A stretch of 64,000 bases of DNA from Janthinobacterium sp. BJB426 (GCF_002735705.1 NZ_PDZL01000009.1:62001-126000); one strand, 5' to 3'. Shown: positions 55,600-64,000, counted from the first letter of the stretch. Translations and numbers: made by a program. Notes: generated by a model not told the origin, from the sequence alone.

Positions 55600-55705
55600 G
55601 CTTGCCTGAATTTTGCGCAGCATAAAAATAGCCATATAAATCAATGGTGTAGCACCATGCCGTGCGCCTTGCTCACAATCTTATCCACAGAATGTGTGCA
55701 AAACT
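55600..55705 (+). repeat. Array unit 3
   Basis: ATCAA at 55640 in CATATAAATCAATG; DnaA box TTATCCACA 55681-55689; closing TGTGCAAAACT. Confidence 0.8.
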
Positions 55706-55759
55706 GCATAAACCGTTTCGCCTGTTGACCTGGTTTTCCACCACGCGGCCAGGGAGTTG

Positions 55760-55865
55760 CGCTGCCTAATTTTTCAGCATTGAAAAAAACTCCTTTAAAA
55801 TCAAGGTGTTTGCATGGAGTCAATCCGCTTGCTCACAATCTTATCCACACTTTATGTGCGGAACT
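55760..55865 (+). repeat. Array unit 4
   Basis: ATCAA at 55800 in TTTAAAATCAAGG; DnaA box TTATCCACA 55841-55849; closing TGTGCGGAACT. Confidence 0.8.
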
Positions 55866-55929
55866 GCTGTTGCGGTGGAAAACTGCCGTGTTGAAGTGCA
55901 ATCGGAGCGATAAAAGCCCGCTTTCCAGC

Positions 55930-56035
55930 CCTTGCTACATTTTTATGCATGGCAATAAAAACGATATAAATCAATGTACTTGGCGCGTATCCTTGCGCTT
56001 GCACACAATCTTGTCCACAGATTGTGTGCAGAACT
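55930..56035 (+). repeat. Array unit 5
   Basis: ATCAA at 55970 in GATATAAATCAATG; box variant TTGTCCACA 56011-56019; perfect 7-bp arms GCACACA / TGTGTGC, the longest in the array. Confidence 0.8.
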
Positions 56036-56066
56036 TTGACCGCCTGTTTGCCACCGATTTCGTGCT

Positions 56067-56171
56067 GGCTGCCACTTTTTTACTCATCGATTTAATTTCC
56101 TTTAAAATCAATGACTTGATTGAATTCCTCGGCTTTGCGCACAATCTTGTCCACAGTAAATGTGCAGAACT
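56067..56171 (+). repeat. Array unit 6
   Basis: ATCAA at 56107 in ATCAATGACTTG (IHF-core match); box variant TTGTCCACA 56147-56155, spacing 40; closing TGTGCAGAACT. Confidence 0.8.
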
Positions 56172-56215
56172 CTTGAATTCTTGATTTTGTGACATTGACT
56201 AATGGCGATGAGCTG

Positions 56216-56321
56216 CTATGCCTGTATTTTGCGCAGTGCAGTAATTCTCATGTAAATCAAGGGCTTGCATGCTGGACTTCATGCTTGCTCACAATCTTAT
56301 CCACACAAAGTGTGCAAAACT
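56216..56321 (+). repeat. Array unit 7
   Basis: ATCAA at 56256 in ATCAAGGGCTTG (IHF-core match); DnaA box TTATCCACA 56297-56305; closing TGTGCAAAACT. It is followed by one inverted box (56352-56360) before exbB. Confidence 0.8.
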
Positions 56322-56351
56322 GTGCGGCGGCAGCGTGCGCCCGACGCGCCG

Positions 56352-56360
56352 TGTGGACAA
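56352..56360 (-). promoter_or_regulatory. Single inverted DnaA-box-like 9-mer
   Basis: TGTGGACAA, the reverse complement of the TTGTCCACA variant in units 5 and 6, 31 bp beyond unit 7 and 145 bp before the exbB start. Outside any repeat unit. Confidence 0.45.
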
Positions 56361-56504
56361 GTGCCATGCGGGCGCCACTTGCCGCCGGCGCGGCAACGCG
56401 CTACATTGCGCCATTCCCGCGCGGACGTCGAATCGGTCTTCGGCGCTCGGTACAATACAGGCTGTTCGGGTGATTCACCGCCTTCCCTTTACCAGGAGTT
56501 CCTT

Positions 56505-57110
56505 TTGCTCGCTATATTTCAAGCCGCTGGCTGGCCCATCTGGCTGTTGTTGATCGCTTCCATCGTCGCCCTGGCCTTGATTATCGAGCGCCTGCTGTAT
56601 TTGCGACGCGCCAAGATCCTGCCCCGCAAGCTGTTTGATGAAGTGGTGCAGGTGTATCGCAGCGGCAAGATCACGCCGGACACGGTGGCCAAGCTGGAAG
56701 ACAATTCGCCGCTGGGCGTGGTGCTGGCCGCCGCCCTGCGCAATGTCGACGCGCCGCGCGAAGTGATGAAGGAATCGATCGAAGAGGCGGGCAGCGGCGT
56801 GGCCCACACACTGGAACGTTTCCTGACGACCCTGGGCACCATCGCCACCCTGGCGCCGCTGATGGGCCTGTTCGGCACGGTGGTGGGCATGATCGAAATC
56901 TTCGGTTCGCAAAACGCCAGCGGCTCGAATCCCGCACAATTGGCCCACGGCATCTCGGTGGCCTTGTATAACACGGGCTTTGGCCTGGCCATCGCCATGC
57001 CGACCCTCGTCTTCTACCGCCACTTCCGCGCTCTCGTCGACAGCTTCGTCATTGACATGGAGCAGCAAGCGGTCAAATTCGTCGATATCGTCCACAGTGG
57101 CCGCAAATGA
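56505..57110 (+). CDS. exbB: MotA/TolQ/ExbB proton channel protein
   Basis: 201 residues from a TTG start at 56505: AGGAG sits six bases upstream and the protein then begins LAIFQAAGWPIWLLL, as in homologues. The upstream open frame from 56265 runs through the repeat array and is not expected to be translated. Three transmembrane helices: residues about 9-30, the segment near TLGTIATLAPLMGLFGTVVG, and FGLAIAMPTLVFYRHF. With ExbD it converts proton flow into TonB energisation (or, as TolQ, supports the envelope). It overlaps exbD by four bases. No tolA/tolB/pal follow, favouring ExbB. Confidence 0.9.
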   Translation: MLAIFQAAGWPIWLLLIASIVALALIIERLLYLRRAKILPRKLFDEVVQVYRSGKITPDTVAKLEDNSPLGVVLAAALRNVDAPREVMKESIEEAGSGVAHTLERFLTTLGTIATLAPLMGLFGTVVGMIEIFGSQNASGSNPAQLAHGISVALYNTGFGLAIAMPTLVFYRHFRALVDSFVIDMEQQAVKFVDIVHSGRK

Positions 57111-57547
57111 ACTTCCGCAAAGGCAAGGGGCGTGAAGACCCCGAAATCAACCTGATCCCGTTTATCGACGTGCTGCTGGTGATCCTGATCTTTTTGATGG
57201 TCAGCACCACCTACAGCAAGTTTACGGAGCTGCAGATCACCTTGCCGACGGCCGACGCCGAGCAAGCCAAGGACAAGCCGCAGCAGCTCGACGTCACCAT
57301 CGATGCCAAGGGCAATTACACGGTCAACCGCGAACCGGTGTCGTTCCGCGACGTGGCCGGCCTGGCCGACGCCCTGCAGGACGCGGCGAAAGCGGCCAAC
57401 GGCGGCAAGGCGCCGGCGCAGACGCCCGTCGTGGTGGTCAACGCCGACCAGTTCGCCATGCACCAGATGGTCATCCACGTGATGGAAGCGGCGCGCCTGG
57501 CCGGCTATGAAAAGCTGACGTTTGCGGCGCAGGCGGGTGGCAAGTAA
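57107..57547 (+). CDS. exbD: ExbD/TolR biopolymer transport protein
   Basis: 146 residues: one transmembrane helix (INLIPFIDVLLVILIFLMVS) carrying the conserved proton-path Asp, and a periplasmic domain. Partner of the preceding gene, translationally coupled (ATGA). The several TonB receptors in this window would use such a motor; tonB itself is not present here. Confidence 0.92.
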   Translation: MNFRKGKGREDPEINLIPFIDVLLVILIFLMVSTTYSKFTELQITLPTADAEQAKDKPQQLDVTIDAKGNYTVNREPVSFRDVAGLADALQDAAKAANGGKAPAQTPVVVVNADQFAMHQMVIHVMEAARLAGYEKLTFAAQAGGK

Positions 57548-57574
57548 GTTCCGACCGTTACCGGCAACAAAATT

Positions 57575-57601
57575 GGGGTCTGGCCCGCCGGGTCAGACCC
57601 C
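57575..57601. repeat. GGGGTCTG...CAGACCCC inverted repeat
   Basis: 8-bp perfect outer arms (57575-57582, 57594-57601) extended by one G-T wobble pair and CCC/GGG around a GCC loop. It lies between exbD and lpxK. It has the look of a dispersed intergenic palindromic element found in relatives, or could serve as a terminator, though no T tract follows. Confidence 0.6.
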
Positions 57602-57621
57602 AGCCCTTTACCCCTCACCGC

Positions 57622-58677
57622 ATGCCCACATCCTCTCCCGCCAAGCTTGAATCCACATTGACCCGCACCTGGCTGACGCGCGGCCCGCTGGCGTGCGCGC
57701 TGTGGCCCGTGTCGCTGCTGTTTGGCGCCCTGAGCGCCGTGCGGCGCGGCCTGTATCAGGCAAACATTCTGAAATCCGCGCGCCTGCCCGTGCCCGTCGT
57801 CGTCGTCGGCAATATTTTTATCGGCGGCACGGGCAAGACGCCGCTGACGATCTGGCTGGTGCAAGCCTTGCGCGACGCGGGCATGCGCCCGGGCGTCATT
57901 TCGCGCGGCCATGGCAGCGCCGACCGTTCGCCGCGCGCCGTCAGCACCGCTTCCACGCCGCAGCAGGTGGGCGACGAGCCGCTGCTGATCTTCCAGCGCG
58001 GCGGCTGCCCCGTGATGGTGGGGCGCGACCGCGCGCAAGCGGGCCGGGCCCTGCTGGCCGAGCACCCGGAGGTCGACGTGCTGGTGACGGACGATGGCTT
58101 GCAGCATTACGCTTTGCAGCGCGACGTGGAAATCGTGCTGTTCGACGGCCGCGGCGCGGGCAATGGCTGGCTGCTGCCGGCGGGACCTTTGCGCGAATCG
58201 CCGCGGCGCCGGCGCGACGTGACGGTGATCAATGCGCCCGAGCTGGCGCCGGCACTGGTAGCCAGGGTCGCGCCGCAGGGCGGGCTGGTGGTGCAGATGC
58301 TGCTGGCCGGTGGCGTGGCCGAGCGCCTGCTCGACCGCAGCGAGCGCATGCCTTTGGCGACCCTGGCGGCCAGCGGCCAGCGCATCGTGGCGGCGGCCGG
58401 CATCGGCAATCCCCAGCGCTTCTTTGCCATGCTGCGCGGGGCCGGGCTGGACTTCATGGAACTGCCCTTGCCCGACCATCACGACTTCCTCGACCAGCCA
58501 TTTGCGGCGCTCGACACGGATGTGATCTTGATCACCGAGAAGGATGCAGTAAAATGTGCGCAAATTGAACATCTCAAAGATGACCCGAGACTGTGGGTCG
58601 TCCCCGTCAGTGCGCGCATCGATAGCGCGCTGGCCCAACAAATTGTGGAGAAATGTCGTGGACGCTCGACTGCTTGA
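57622..58677 (+). CDS. lpxK: Tetraacyldisaccharide 4'-kinase
   Basis: 351 residues. Phosphorylates the 4' position of the lipid A disaccharide precursor at the inner membrane. An N-terminal membrane segment ([15 protein letters not shown]) precedes the P-loop [16 protein letters not shown], then [33 protein letters not shown] and the C-terminal [10 protein letters not shown], all diagnostic. The gene order lpxK, trm112, kdsB, adk is a widespread beta-proteobacterial arrangement. Confidence 0.95.
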   Translation: MPTSSPAKLESTLTRTWLTRGPLACALWPVSLLFGALSAVRRGLYQANILKSARLPVPVVVVGNIFIGGTGKTPLTIWLVQALRDAGMRPGVISRGHGSADRSPRAVSTASTPQQVGDEPLLIFQRGGCPVMVGRDRAQAGRALLAEHPEVDVLVTDDGLQHYALQRDVEIVLFDGRGAGNGWLLPAGPLRESPRRRRDVTVINAPELAPALVARVAPQGGLVVQMLLAGGVAERLLDRSERMPLATLAASGQRIVAAAGIGNPQRFFAMLRGAGLDFMELPLPDHHDFLDQPFAALDTDVILITEKDAVKCAQIEHLKDDPRLWVVPVSARIDSALAQQIVEKCRGRSTA

Positions 58678-58834
58678 TATCCTGGTCTGCCCTGTTTGCA
58701 AGGGTCCGCTTGAACACGATAAGAAGGCGCAGGAACTGATTTGCCGCGCCGACCGCCTGGCCTATCCTATCCGCGATGGCATCCCCATCATGTGGGCGGA
58801 CGAAGCGCGCACCCTGCAAGACGCAGTGGAATAA
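58658..58834 (+). CDS. Trm112-family small zinc-ribbon-like protein
   Basis: 58 residues from GTG 58658, preceded by GGAG at seven bases and overlapping the lpxK end by 20 bp. The sequence starts [18 protein letters not shown] and contains [21 protein letters not shown], the Trm112/YcaR pattern. Only part of the zinc-ribbon cysteine set (CPVC, IC) is kept. In eukaryotes and archaea Trm112 activates methyltransferases; the bacterial role is unclear. Confidence 0.88.
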   Translation: MDARLLDILVCPVCKGPLEHDKKAQELICRADRLAYPIRDGIPIMWADEARTLQDAVE

Positions 58835-58836
58835 CG

Positions 58837-59592
58837 ATGGCGTTCATCGTCATCATCCCGGCCCGGCTGGCCTCGACGCGGCTGCCGGGCAAGCCGCTGG
58901 CTGACCTGGGCGGCAAACCCATGGTGGTGCGCGTGGCCGAGCAGGCAGCCCTGTCGGGCGCCGCGCGCGTCATCGTCGCCACCGACCATGACAGCATCCG
59001 CGTAGCCTGCGCCGCGCATGGCGTGGAAGTGTGCATGACGCGCAGCGACCATCCGTCGGGCACGGACCGCATCGCCGAAGTGGCGCGCACGCTCGGCTTG
59101 CCGCCGGACGCCGTCGTCGTCAACCTGCAGGGCGACGAACCGCTGATCGATCCGTCCCTGCTGGCTGCCTGCGCGGCGCAGATCAGCGCCGCCGTTCCCA
59201 TGGCCACGTGCGCGCATCCGCTGCACGACGTGGTTGACGCGTTCAATCCGAACGTGGTGAAGGTCGTGCTGGACAAGAACGGCCGCGCCTTGTATTTCTC
59301 GCGCGCCACGATTCCCTGGCACCGCGACGGCTTCGCGCAAGCAAAAGACAGCTTGCCGGCAGGCTACGTGCCGCTGCGGCATATCGGCCTGTATGCGTAC
59401 AGCAATGCGTTCTTGCAAGAATATCCGCAATTGTCCGCGTCGCCGCTGGAAGCCATCGAGGCGCTGGAGCAGTTGCGCGTCTTGTGGCACGGTGTTGCCA
59501 TTGCCGTGCACGTCACGGACTCGGCGCCGGCCGCCGGTGTCGACACGCCGGAAGATCTTGCCAGGGTGCAAGCCCACTACGGCGCCCTGTAA
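58837..59592 (+). CDS. kdsB: 3-deoxy-manno-octulosonate cytidylyltransferase
   Basis: 251 residues from ATG 58837, two bases after the trm112 stop. Activates Kdo with CTP for the LPS core. N-terminal nucleotide-binding motif [16 protein letters not shown], then [17 protein letters not shown] and the C-terminal [10 protein letters not shown]. Typical length. Confidence 0.95.
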   Translation: MAFIVIIPARLASTRLPGKPLADLGGKPMVVRVAEQAALSGAARVIVATDHDSIRVACAAHGVEVCMTRSDHPSGTDRIAEVARTLGLPPDAVVVNLQGDEPLIDPSLLAACAAQISAAVPMATCAHPLHDVVDAFNPNVVKVVLDKNGRALYFSRATIPWHRDGFAQAKDSLPAGYVPLRHIGLYAYSNAFLQEYPQLSASPLEAIEALEQLRVLWHGVAIAVHVTDSAPAAGVDTPEDLARVQAHYGAL

Positions 59593-59773
59593 GCGCTACC
59601 CGCAAAACGGCAGGCGTGCAAATATAATTTTGTGCGCCTGCAGTAAAAACCACATTTTGAAACGTGCGCCGCGCGAATTGCTGGCTTTGATCAATCAGGG
59701 CATAGCAATTCGATAGCAAACTGGCGTTCCGGGGAATTTTTGTGGTAAGTTTCGTAGGGAAAGATAGCCTTAG

Positions 59774-60493
<720 letters not shown>

Positions 60494-60502
60494 GCAGTAT
60501 TG

Positions 60503-60531
60503 AAAAGCGGACCTGAGTGTCCGCTTTTTTT
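60503..60531 (+). terminator. Rho-independent terminator of adk
   Basis: AGCGGAC / GTCCGCT stem, loop CTGAGT, seven T. Ten bases after the adk stop. Confidence 0.9.
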
Positions 60532-60671
60532 GTGCCCGCGCTTGAGGCGGGCGCCGTATCGTTTTCGTGGTTCAGGTTTTTTGCAGGTCGTGTTTTCCTG
60601 GCTGCGCGTGCCTACCCGGTGCGGTCTGCAGCTGTTGGCAATGACGTCGGATAAAAACAGAAGGGGACGAT

Positions 60672-62795
60672 ATGGCAGCCAGTTTGTGGTTTGCGGTAGC
60701 CTGCGGCGTGGTCGCAGTCATTTATGGTTTGGTGTCGCGCAGCTGGATCCTGCGGCAGGATCCCGGCAACGCGCGCATGCAGGAAATCGCGCTGGCCATC
60801 CAGCAGGGCGCGGCCGCCTACCTGGCGCGCCAGTACCGCACCATCGCCATCGTCGGCGTGGTGCTCCTGATCGCCATCTATGCGCTGCTTGGTCTGCACA
60901 CGGCGCTGGGGTTTTTGATCGGCGCCGTGCTGTCGGGCGCCTGCGGCTTCATCGGCATGAATGTCTCGGTGCGGGCCAATGTGCGCACGGCGCAGGCGGC
61001 CACCCTGGGTATCAACCAGGCCCTGAACGTGGCTTTCAAGGGCGGGGCGATCACGGGCATGCTGGTCGTCGGACTGGGCCTGCTGGGCGTGACCCTGTTC
61101 TACTGGCTGCTGGTGACGACGGGCGCGCCCGGCCTCACGCAGCATGACCTGATCAAGCCTTTGATCGGCCTGGCCTTCGGCGCCTCGCTCATTTCCATCT
61201 TCGCGCGGCTCGGCGGCGGCATCTTCACCAAGGGTGCCGACGTGGGCGCGGACCTGGTGGGCAAGGTGGAGGCGGGCATTCCCGAGGACGATCCGCGCAA
61301 CCCGGCCGTCATCGCCGACAACGTGGGCGACAACGTGGGCGACTGCGCCGGCATGGCGGCCGACCTGTTCGAAACCTATGTCGTGACCCTGATCGCCACC
61401 ATGCTGCTGGGGGCCTTGCTGATGGCCGAGGCCAGCGGCACGGCCATCATCTACCCGCTGCTGCTGGGCGCCGTCTCCATCCTCGCGTCCATCGTCGGCT
61501 GCTCGATGGTCAAAACGGCACCCGGGAAGAAGATCATGTCGGCCCTGTACACGGGCTTGTGGTGGGCCGCCGGCCTGTCACTGGTCGGCTTTGCCGTCGT
61601 CACGTGGCTGCTGTGGCCCGATGACGCCATGCGCTACAAGATGCTGGGCGCCACCGTCGTCGGCATCGTCCTCACGGGGCTGATGGTGTATATCACCGAG
61701 TACTACACGGGCACGGACTTCAAGCCCGTGCGCCACATCGCCGAAGCGTCGACGACGGGCCACGGCACCAACATCATCGCCGGCCTGGGCGTGTCGATGA
61801 AGTCCACCGCGTATCCGGTGCTGGCCGTCTGCGTCGCCATCCTCGTCTCGTATCAATTGGCGGGCCTGTACGGCATCGCCATCGCGGCCACTTCGATGCT
61901 GTCGATGGCGGGCATCATCGTCGCGCTCGACGCGTATGGCCCCATCACGGATAACGCGGGCGGTATCGCGGAAATGTCGGGCCTGCCCGACTCCGTGCGT
62001 GCCATCACCGATCCGCTCGACGCCGTCGGCAACACCACCAAGGCCGTCACCAAGGGCTATGCCATCGGCTCGGCGGGCCTGGCCGCGCTGGTGCTGTTTG
62101 CCGACTACACGCACGCGCTCGAATCCGTGGGTCAGCACATCACCTTCGATTTGTCGAACCCCATGGTCATCGTCGGCCTGTTCATCGGCGGGCTGATACC
62201 GTACCTGTTCGGCGCCATGGCGATGGAAGCCGTGGGCCGCGCGGCGGGTGCCGTGGTGGTCGAGGTGCGGCGCCAGTTCCGCGACATCAAGGGCATCATG
62301 GAAGGCACGGCACGGCCCGAATACGACAAGGCCGTCGACATGCTGACGGCGTCGGCCATCCGTGAAATGATCGTGCCGTCCCTGCTGCCCGTGGTGGTGC
62401 CCATCGTCGTGGGCATGCTGCTGGGGCCTGCGGCGCTGGGTGGCCTCTTGATGGGGACCATCGTCACGGGCCTGTTCGTGGCCATTTCCATGACCACGGG
62501 CGGCGGCGCCTGGGACAATGCGAAGAAATACATCGAGGATGGCCACTTCGGCGGCAAGGGTTCGGACGCGCACAAGGCGGCCGTCACGGGCGACACCGTG
62601 GGCGACCCGTACAAGGACACGGCCGGCCCGGCAGTGAACCCCTTGATCAAGATCATCAATATCGTGGCCCTGCTGCTGGTGCCGCTGCTGCCAGCCACGG
62701 GCTGGCTGGCGGTCAAGGCACCGGCGCCCATCCACGCGCCCGTGCCGCCCATCCTGGCACCTGCGACACCCGTGCAAAGCTTGCCGGCGCAATAA
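60672..62795 (+). CDS. hppA: Membrane-bound proton-translocating pyrophosphatase
   Basis: 707 residues with about 16 transmembrane helices. Couples PPi hydrolysis to proton export across the inner membrane. The catalytic acidic motif is [33 protein letters not shown] follows, and the mirror motif is [18 protein letters not shown]. The stretch [20 protein letters not shown] has Lys where K+-dependent enzymes have Ala, so this is the K+-independent class. It lets the cell recover energy from biosynthetic pyrophosphate. The final ~20 residues are Pro/Ala-rich. Confidence 0.94.
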   Translation: MAASLWFAVACGVVAVIYGLVSRSWILRQDPGNARMQEIALAIQQGAAAYLARQYRTIAIVGVVLLIAIYALLGLHTALGFLIGAVLSGACGFIGMNVSVRANVRTAQAATLGINQALNVAFKGGAITGMLVVGLGLLGVTLFYWLLVTTGAPGLTQHDLIKPLIGLAFGASLISIFARLGGGIFTKGADVGADLVGKVEAGIPEDDPRNPAVIADNVGDNVGDCAGMAADLFETYVVTLIATMLLGALLMAEASGTAIIYPLLLGAVSILASIVGCSMVKTAPGKKIMSALYTGLWWAAGLSLVGFAVVTWLLWPDDAMRYKMLGATVVGIVLTGLMVYITEYYTGTDFKPVRHIAEASTTGHGTNIIAGLGVSMKSTAYPVLAVCVAILVSYQLAGLYGIAIAATSMLSMAGIIVALDAYGPITDNAGGIAEMSGLPDSVRAITDPLDAVGNTTKAVTKGYAIGSAGLAALVLFADYTHALESVGQHITFDLSNPMVIVGLFIGGLIPYLFGAMAMEAVGRAAGAVVVEVRRQFRDIKGIMEGTARPEYDKAVDMLTASAIREMIVPSLLPVVVPIVVGMLLGPAALGGLLMGTIVTGLFVAISMTTGGGAWDNAKKYIEDGHFGGKGSDAHKAAVTGDTVGDPYKDTAGPAVNPLIKIINIVALLLVPLLPATGWLAVKAPAPIHAPVPPILAPATPVQSLPAQ

Positions 62796-62809
62796 CTGGT
62801 CACTCCCTG

Positions 62810-62840
62810 CAGCCCCGTGGCCCGCGCCGCGGGGCTGTTT
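62810..62840 (+). terminator. Probable terminator of hppA
   Basis: CAGCCCCG / CGGGGCTG stem (62810-62817, 62830-62837) with a 12-nt loop and a short TTT. Weaker than the others in the window. Confidence 0.55.
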
Positions 62841-62983
62841 GCGTTTGTATGGGGCGCAGCTCCCGGTTGCCCTTGTTCCCGGCGTCTAAAAGGTGAGCAA
62901 TTGTTACGGCAGCTTGGCTTGCGTCGCCCGTTTGCCAATAATGGAGAGAGGATGATGAAAGTCTTGCACGGCAGGAGGATGTC

Positions 62984-63346
62984 ATGGACAGCAAGCACAA
63001 AAGACGTGGCCTATGGCTGGCGCTGCTGGTAGCGGGCCTGGTGCTGGCAGGCGATGCCTGGGCCACGCCCGGTGGCCATGGCGGCCACGGTCATTTTCAC
63101 GGCCGCGTGCATGGCGGCGCATGGGCCGGCCATGGATGGCACCATGGCCACGGACCGCGCTGGTATGGCAATCCCTGGCATGGCTATCCCCGTGTTGACT
63201 ACTACGGCGGCACGGTCATCGTGCCGCCGCCCGTGTATCCGGAACCGGACGTGTGGTATTACTGCGCGCGGCCACGCGGGTACTACCCGTACGTGGCGCG
63301 CTGCATGACACCCTGGCGCGCCGTGGTGCCGGCCAGCGTGCCCTGA
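62984..63346 (+). CDS. His/Gly-rich exported protein with YYC-GYYPYV-C motif
   Basis: 120 residues; AGGAGG precedes the ATG. Signal peptide (LWLALLVAGLVLAGDAWA), then a stretch almost entirely Gly, His and Trp (residues about 28-65, GGHGGHGHFHGRVHGG...) that could bind transition metals, then TVIVPPPVYPEPDVWYYC and GYYPYVARCMTPWRAV with two cysteines. The C-terminal YYC...GYYPYV..C pattern recurs in small exported proteins of beta-proteobacteria. Function unknown; metal binding is inferred from composition. Confidence 0.7.
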   Translation: MDSKHKRRGLWLALLVAGLVLAGDAWATPGGHGGHGHFHGRVHGGAWAGHGWHHGHGPRWYGNPWHGYPRVDYYGGTVIVPPPVYPEPDVWYYCARPRGYYPYVARCMTPWRAVVPASVP

Positions 63347-63349
63347 ACG

Positions 63350-64000
63350 TCAGAAGCGCGACGTCAGGCCGACAAACATGCGCCGTCCCGGCACATAATA
63401 GTCGACCAGTCCATCGGCCATCGGACCCTTCTTGAACAGGTTTTGCACGCCGCCACGCACGGTCCACTGCGGCGTGACCTTGTACGACACGACGGTGTCG
63501 ACGATGGTGTAGGCCTTGTCGGCCAGCTTGCCCGCATCGAGTTCCTTGCCCGTGTACTGGGCCGATACTTCGCCGAACAGCTGGTCGTTGACTTGCCAGC
63601 CCAGCGCCGAGTACCACGACAGTTTTGGCGTCGACAGCAGGTTGGCGCCCGTGGTCAGGTTTTTCGCTTCCGCCATGTAGGTGACGTTGTTACGCCAGTT
63701 CAGGTTTTTCGTCAGCGGGATGGTGGCCGTCGCTTCCAGGCCGCTGGTGCGCGCCTTCTGGATATTCGTCATCTTGGTCCACCAGCGCTGTTGGTAAAAG
63801 CCCAGCGGCGCATAGTCGATCTTGTTCTTGAAATCCGTGTGGAAGTAGGTCAGGCCCACGTCCCAGCCATTCTGTTCCCACGCCACGCCGATCTCGCCGG
63901 CCGTGCTCGTTTCCGGCTTCAAGTCCGCATTGCCGGCCATGTAGCAGGAACCGGTGATGTAGCCCAGCGGTTTGAGGCTGCCGCAACCGCGTCCGGCCGA
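63350..64000 (-). CDS. TonB-dependent receptor, C-terminal part (cut by window edge)
   Basis: The frame continues to the right edge without a start codon in context, so only the last ~216 residues of a receptor are seen. They include NADLKPETSTAGEIGVAWE, YFHTDFKNKIDYAPL, RTSGLEATATIPLTKN, FGEVSAQYTGKELD, WTVRGGVQNLFKKG and the terminal GRRMFVGLTSRF: FepA/CirA-type barrel strands. Likely a siderophore, heme or similar receptor. Stops only four bases from the end of the His/Gly-rich gene, convergent with it. Confidence 0.9.
   Translation of the reverse strand, partial: SAGRGCGSLKPLGYITGSCYMAGNADLKPETSTAGEIGVAWEQNGWDVGLTYFHTDFKNKIDYAPLGFYQQRWWTKMTNIQKARTSGLEATATIPLTKNLNWRNNVTYMAEAKNLTTGANLLSTPKLSWYSALGWQVNDQLFGEVSAQYTGKELDAGKLADKAYTIVDTVVSYKVTPQWTVRGGVQNLFKKGPMADGLVDYYVPGRRMFVGLTSRF

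Larger units (their letters stand above)
55293..56321. repeat. Seven-unit array of DnaA-box / ATCAA composite repeats
   Basis: Fills most of the 1.33 kb between divergent xseA and exbB. Seven directly repeated units of ~106 bp are separated by non-conserved spacers of roughly 30-65 bp. Each unit has: (1) an AT-rich head, often GCCTGAATTTT-like; (2) an ATCAA motif, usually within TATAAATCAA or TTTAAAATCAA; (3) 41 bp further (40 in unit 6), a DnaA-box 9-mer TTATCCACA or TTGTCCACA inside the core CACAATCTTATCCACA; (4) a closing TGTGC(A/G)(G/A)AACT. CACA and TGTG flank the box as an inverted repeat of 4-7 bp. All boxes point the same way. No credible gene lies inside. Known DnaA-titration loci combine DnaA boxes and an IHF site, which this resembles; function is inferred. 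Confidence 0.85.

Noticed and set aside
55510-56321. Short open frames in the repeat array that repeatedly encode AHNLIH..CAEL-like peptides
   Set aside because: The peptide recurs only because the DNA repeat recurs; starts and ribosome sites are lacking and frames differ between units.
55293-56321. CRISPR array
   Set aside because: Units are ~106 bp, imperfect and separated by 30-65 bp irregular spacers; no cas genes nearby.
55293-56321. Chromosomal replication origin
   Set aside because: DnaA boxes are present but dnaA, dnaN, gyrB, rpmH or parAB are not, and boxes are too far apart and all in one orientation. The region is better seen as a regulatory cluster.
56265-56504. Upstream ATG for exbB
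   Set aside because: Would add 80 residues translated from the repeat array; the TTG at 56505 has an ideal AGGAG and gives the family's normal N-terminus.

Overview
This window is GC-rich, densely coded DNA from a beta-proteobacterium, most likely Oxalobacteraceae (Janthinobacterium/Massilia/Duganella type). The reasons are the lpxK-trm112-kdsB-adk order, a proton-pumping pyrophosphatase, a DUF4148 protein, a PEP-CTERM protein, several TonB-dependent receptors and many LysR regulators. The genus is inferred from gene content and codon use, not from a marker gene. No rRNA, tRNA, CRISPR array, insertion sequence or prophage gene was found. Both ends cut a gene: UDP-glucose dehydrogenase on the left and a TonB-dependent receptor on the right.

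Layout. 1-3.2 kb: ugd and heptose kinase (envelope sugars) and a ComEA-like protein with a histone-H1-like tail. 3.2-8.6 kb (minus): fatty acid hydroxylase, PEP-CTERM protein, phospholipase D/cardiolipin synthase-like protein, and a cyclic-nucleotide-domain/thioredoxin-reductase-like fusion. 8.8-10.6 kb: cysM, a small Cro-like regulator and an AT-rich intergenic island. 10.6-15.7 kb (minus): overlapping moxR-DUF58-transglutaminase-mltB cluster. 15.9-22.1 kb: histone-deacetylase-like hydrolase, two uncharacterised proteins, rbgA, a ring-opening dioxygenase diverging from its LysR regulator, and a polytopic membrane protein coupled to an M1 peptidase (to 24.4 kb). 24.7-28.7 kb: a plugless TonB-receptor-like barrel, dsbA with a small CX12C membrane protein, a short-chain dehydrogenase and a SnoaL-like protein. 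28.8-35.4 kb (minus): a six-gene aromatic-acid-type efflux operon (NodT channel, MarR, FUSC pump, DUF1656, HlyD adaptor, LysR), then a DUF4148 protein. 35.7-44 kb: small proteins including a paralogue of the dsbA-linked one, DUF2244, aldo/keto reductase, CYTH-CHAD protein, LprI-like protein, propeller sensor kinase and sodB.

44.2-53.7 kb is a beta-glucoside utilisation locus. A LacI-type repressor faces an operon of sugar-binding protein, two permeases, a GH1 beta-glucosidase, an ATPase and a TonB-dependent receptor. Three TGAAAA-N2-TTTTCA palindromes in the control region, one just downstream of a good sigma-70 promoter, explain how the repressor could control both itself and the operon.

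53.8-60.5 kb is housekeeping: xseA, exbB, exbD, lpxK, trm112, kdsB, adk. Between the divergent xseA and exbB lies the most remarkable structure in the window: about 1.03 kb (55293-56321) with seven copies of a ~106 bp non-coding unit. Each carries an AT-rich segment, an ATCAA motif and, almost exactly 41 bp downstream, a DnaA-box 9-mer (TTATCCACA or TTGTCCACA) inside a short inverted repeat. It resembles a DnaA-titration or DnaA-regulatory locus, but in a regular array form that I do not recognise. The window closes with hppA, a His/Gly-rich secreted protein and a partial TonB receptor.
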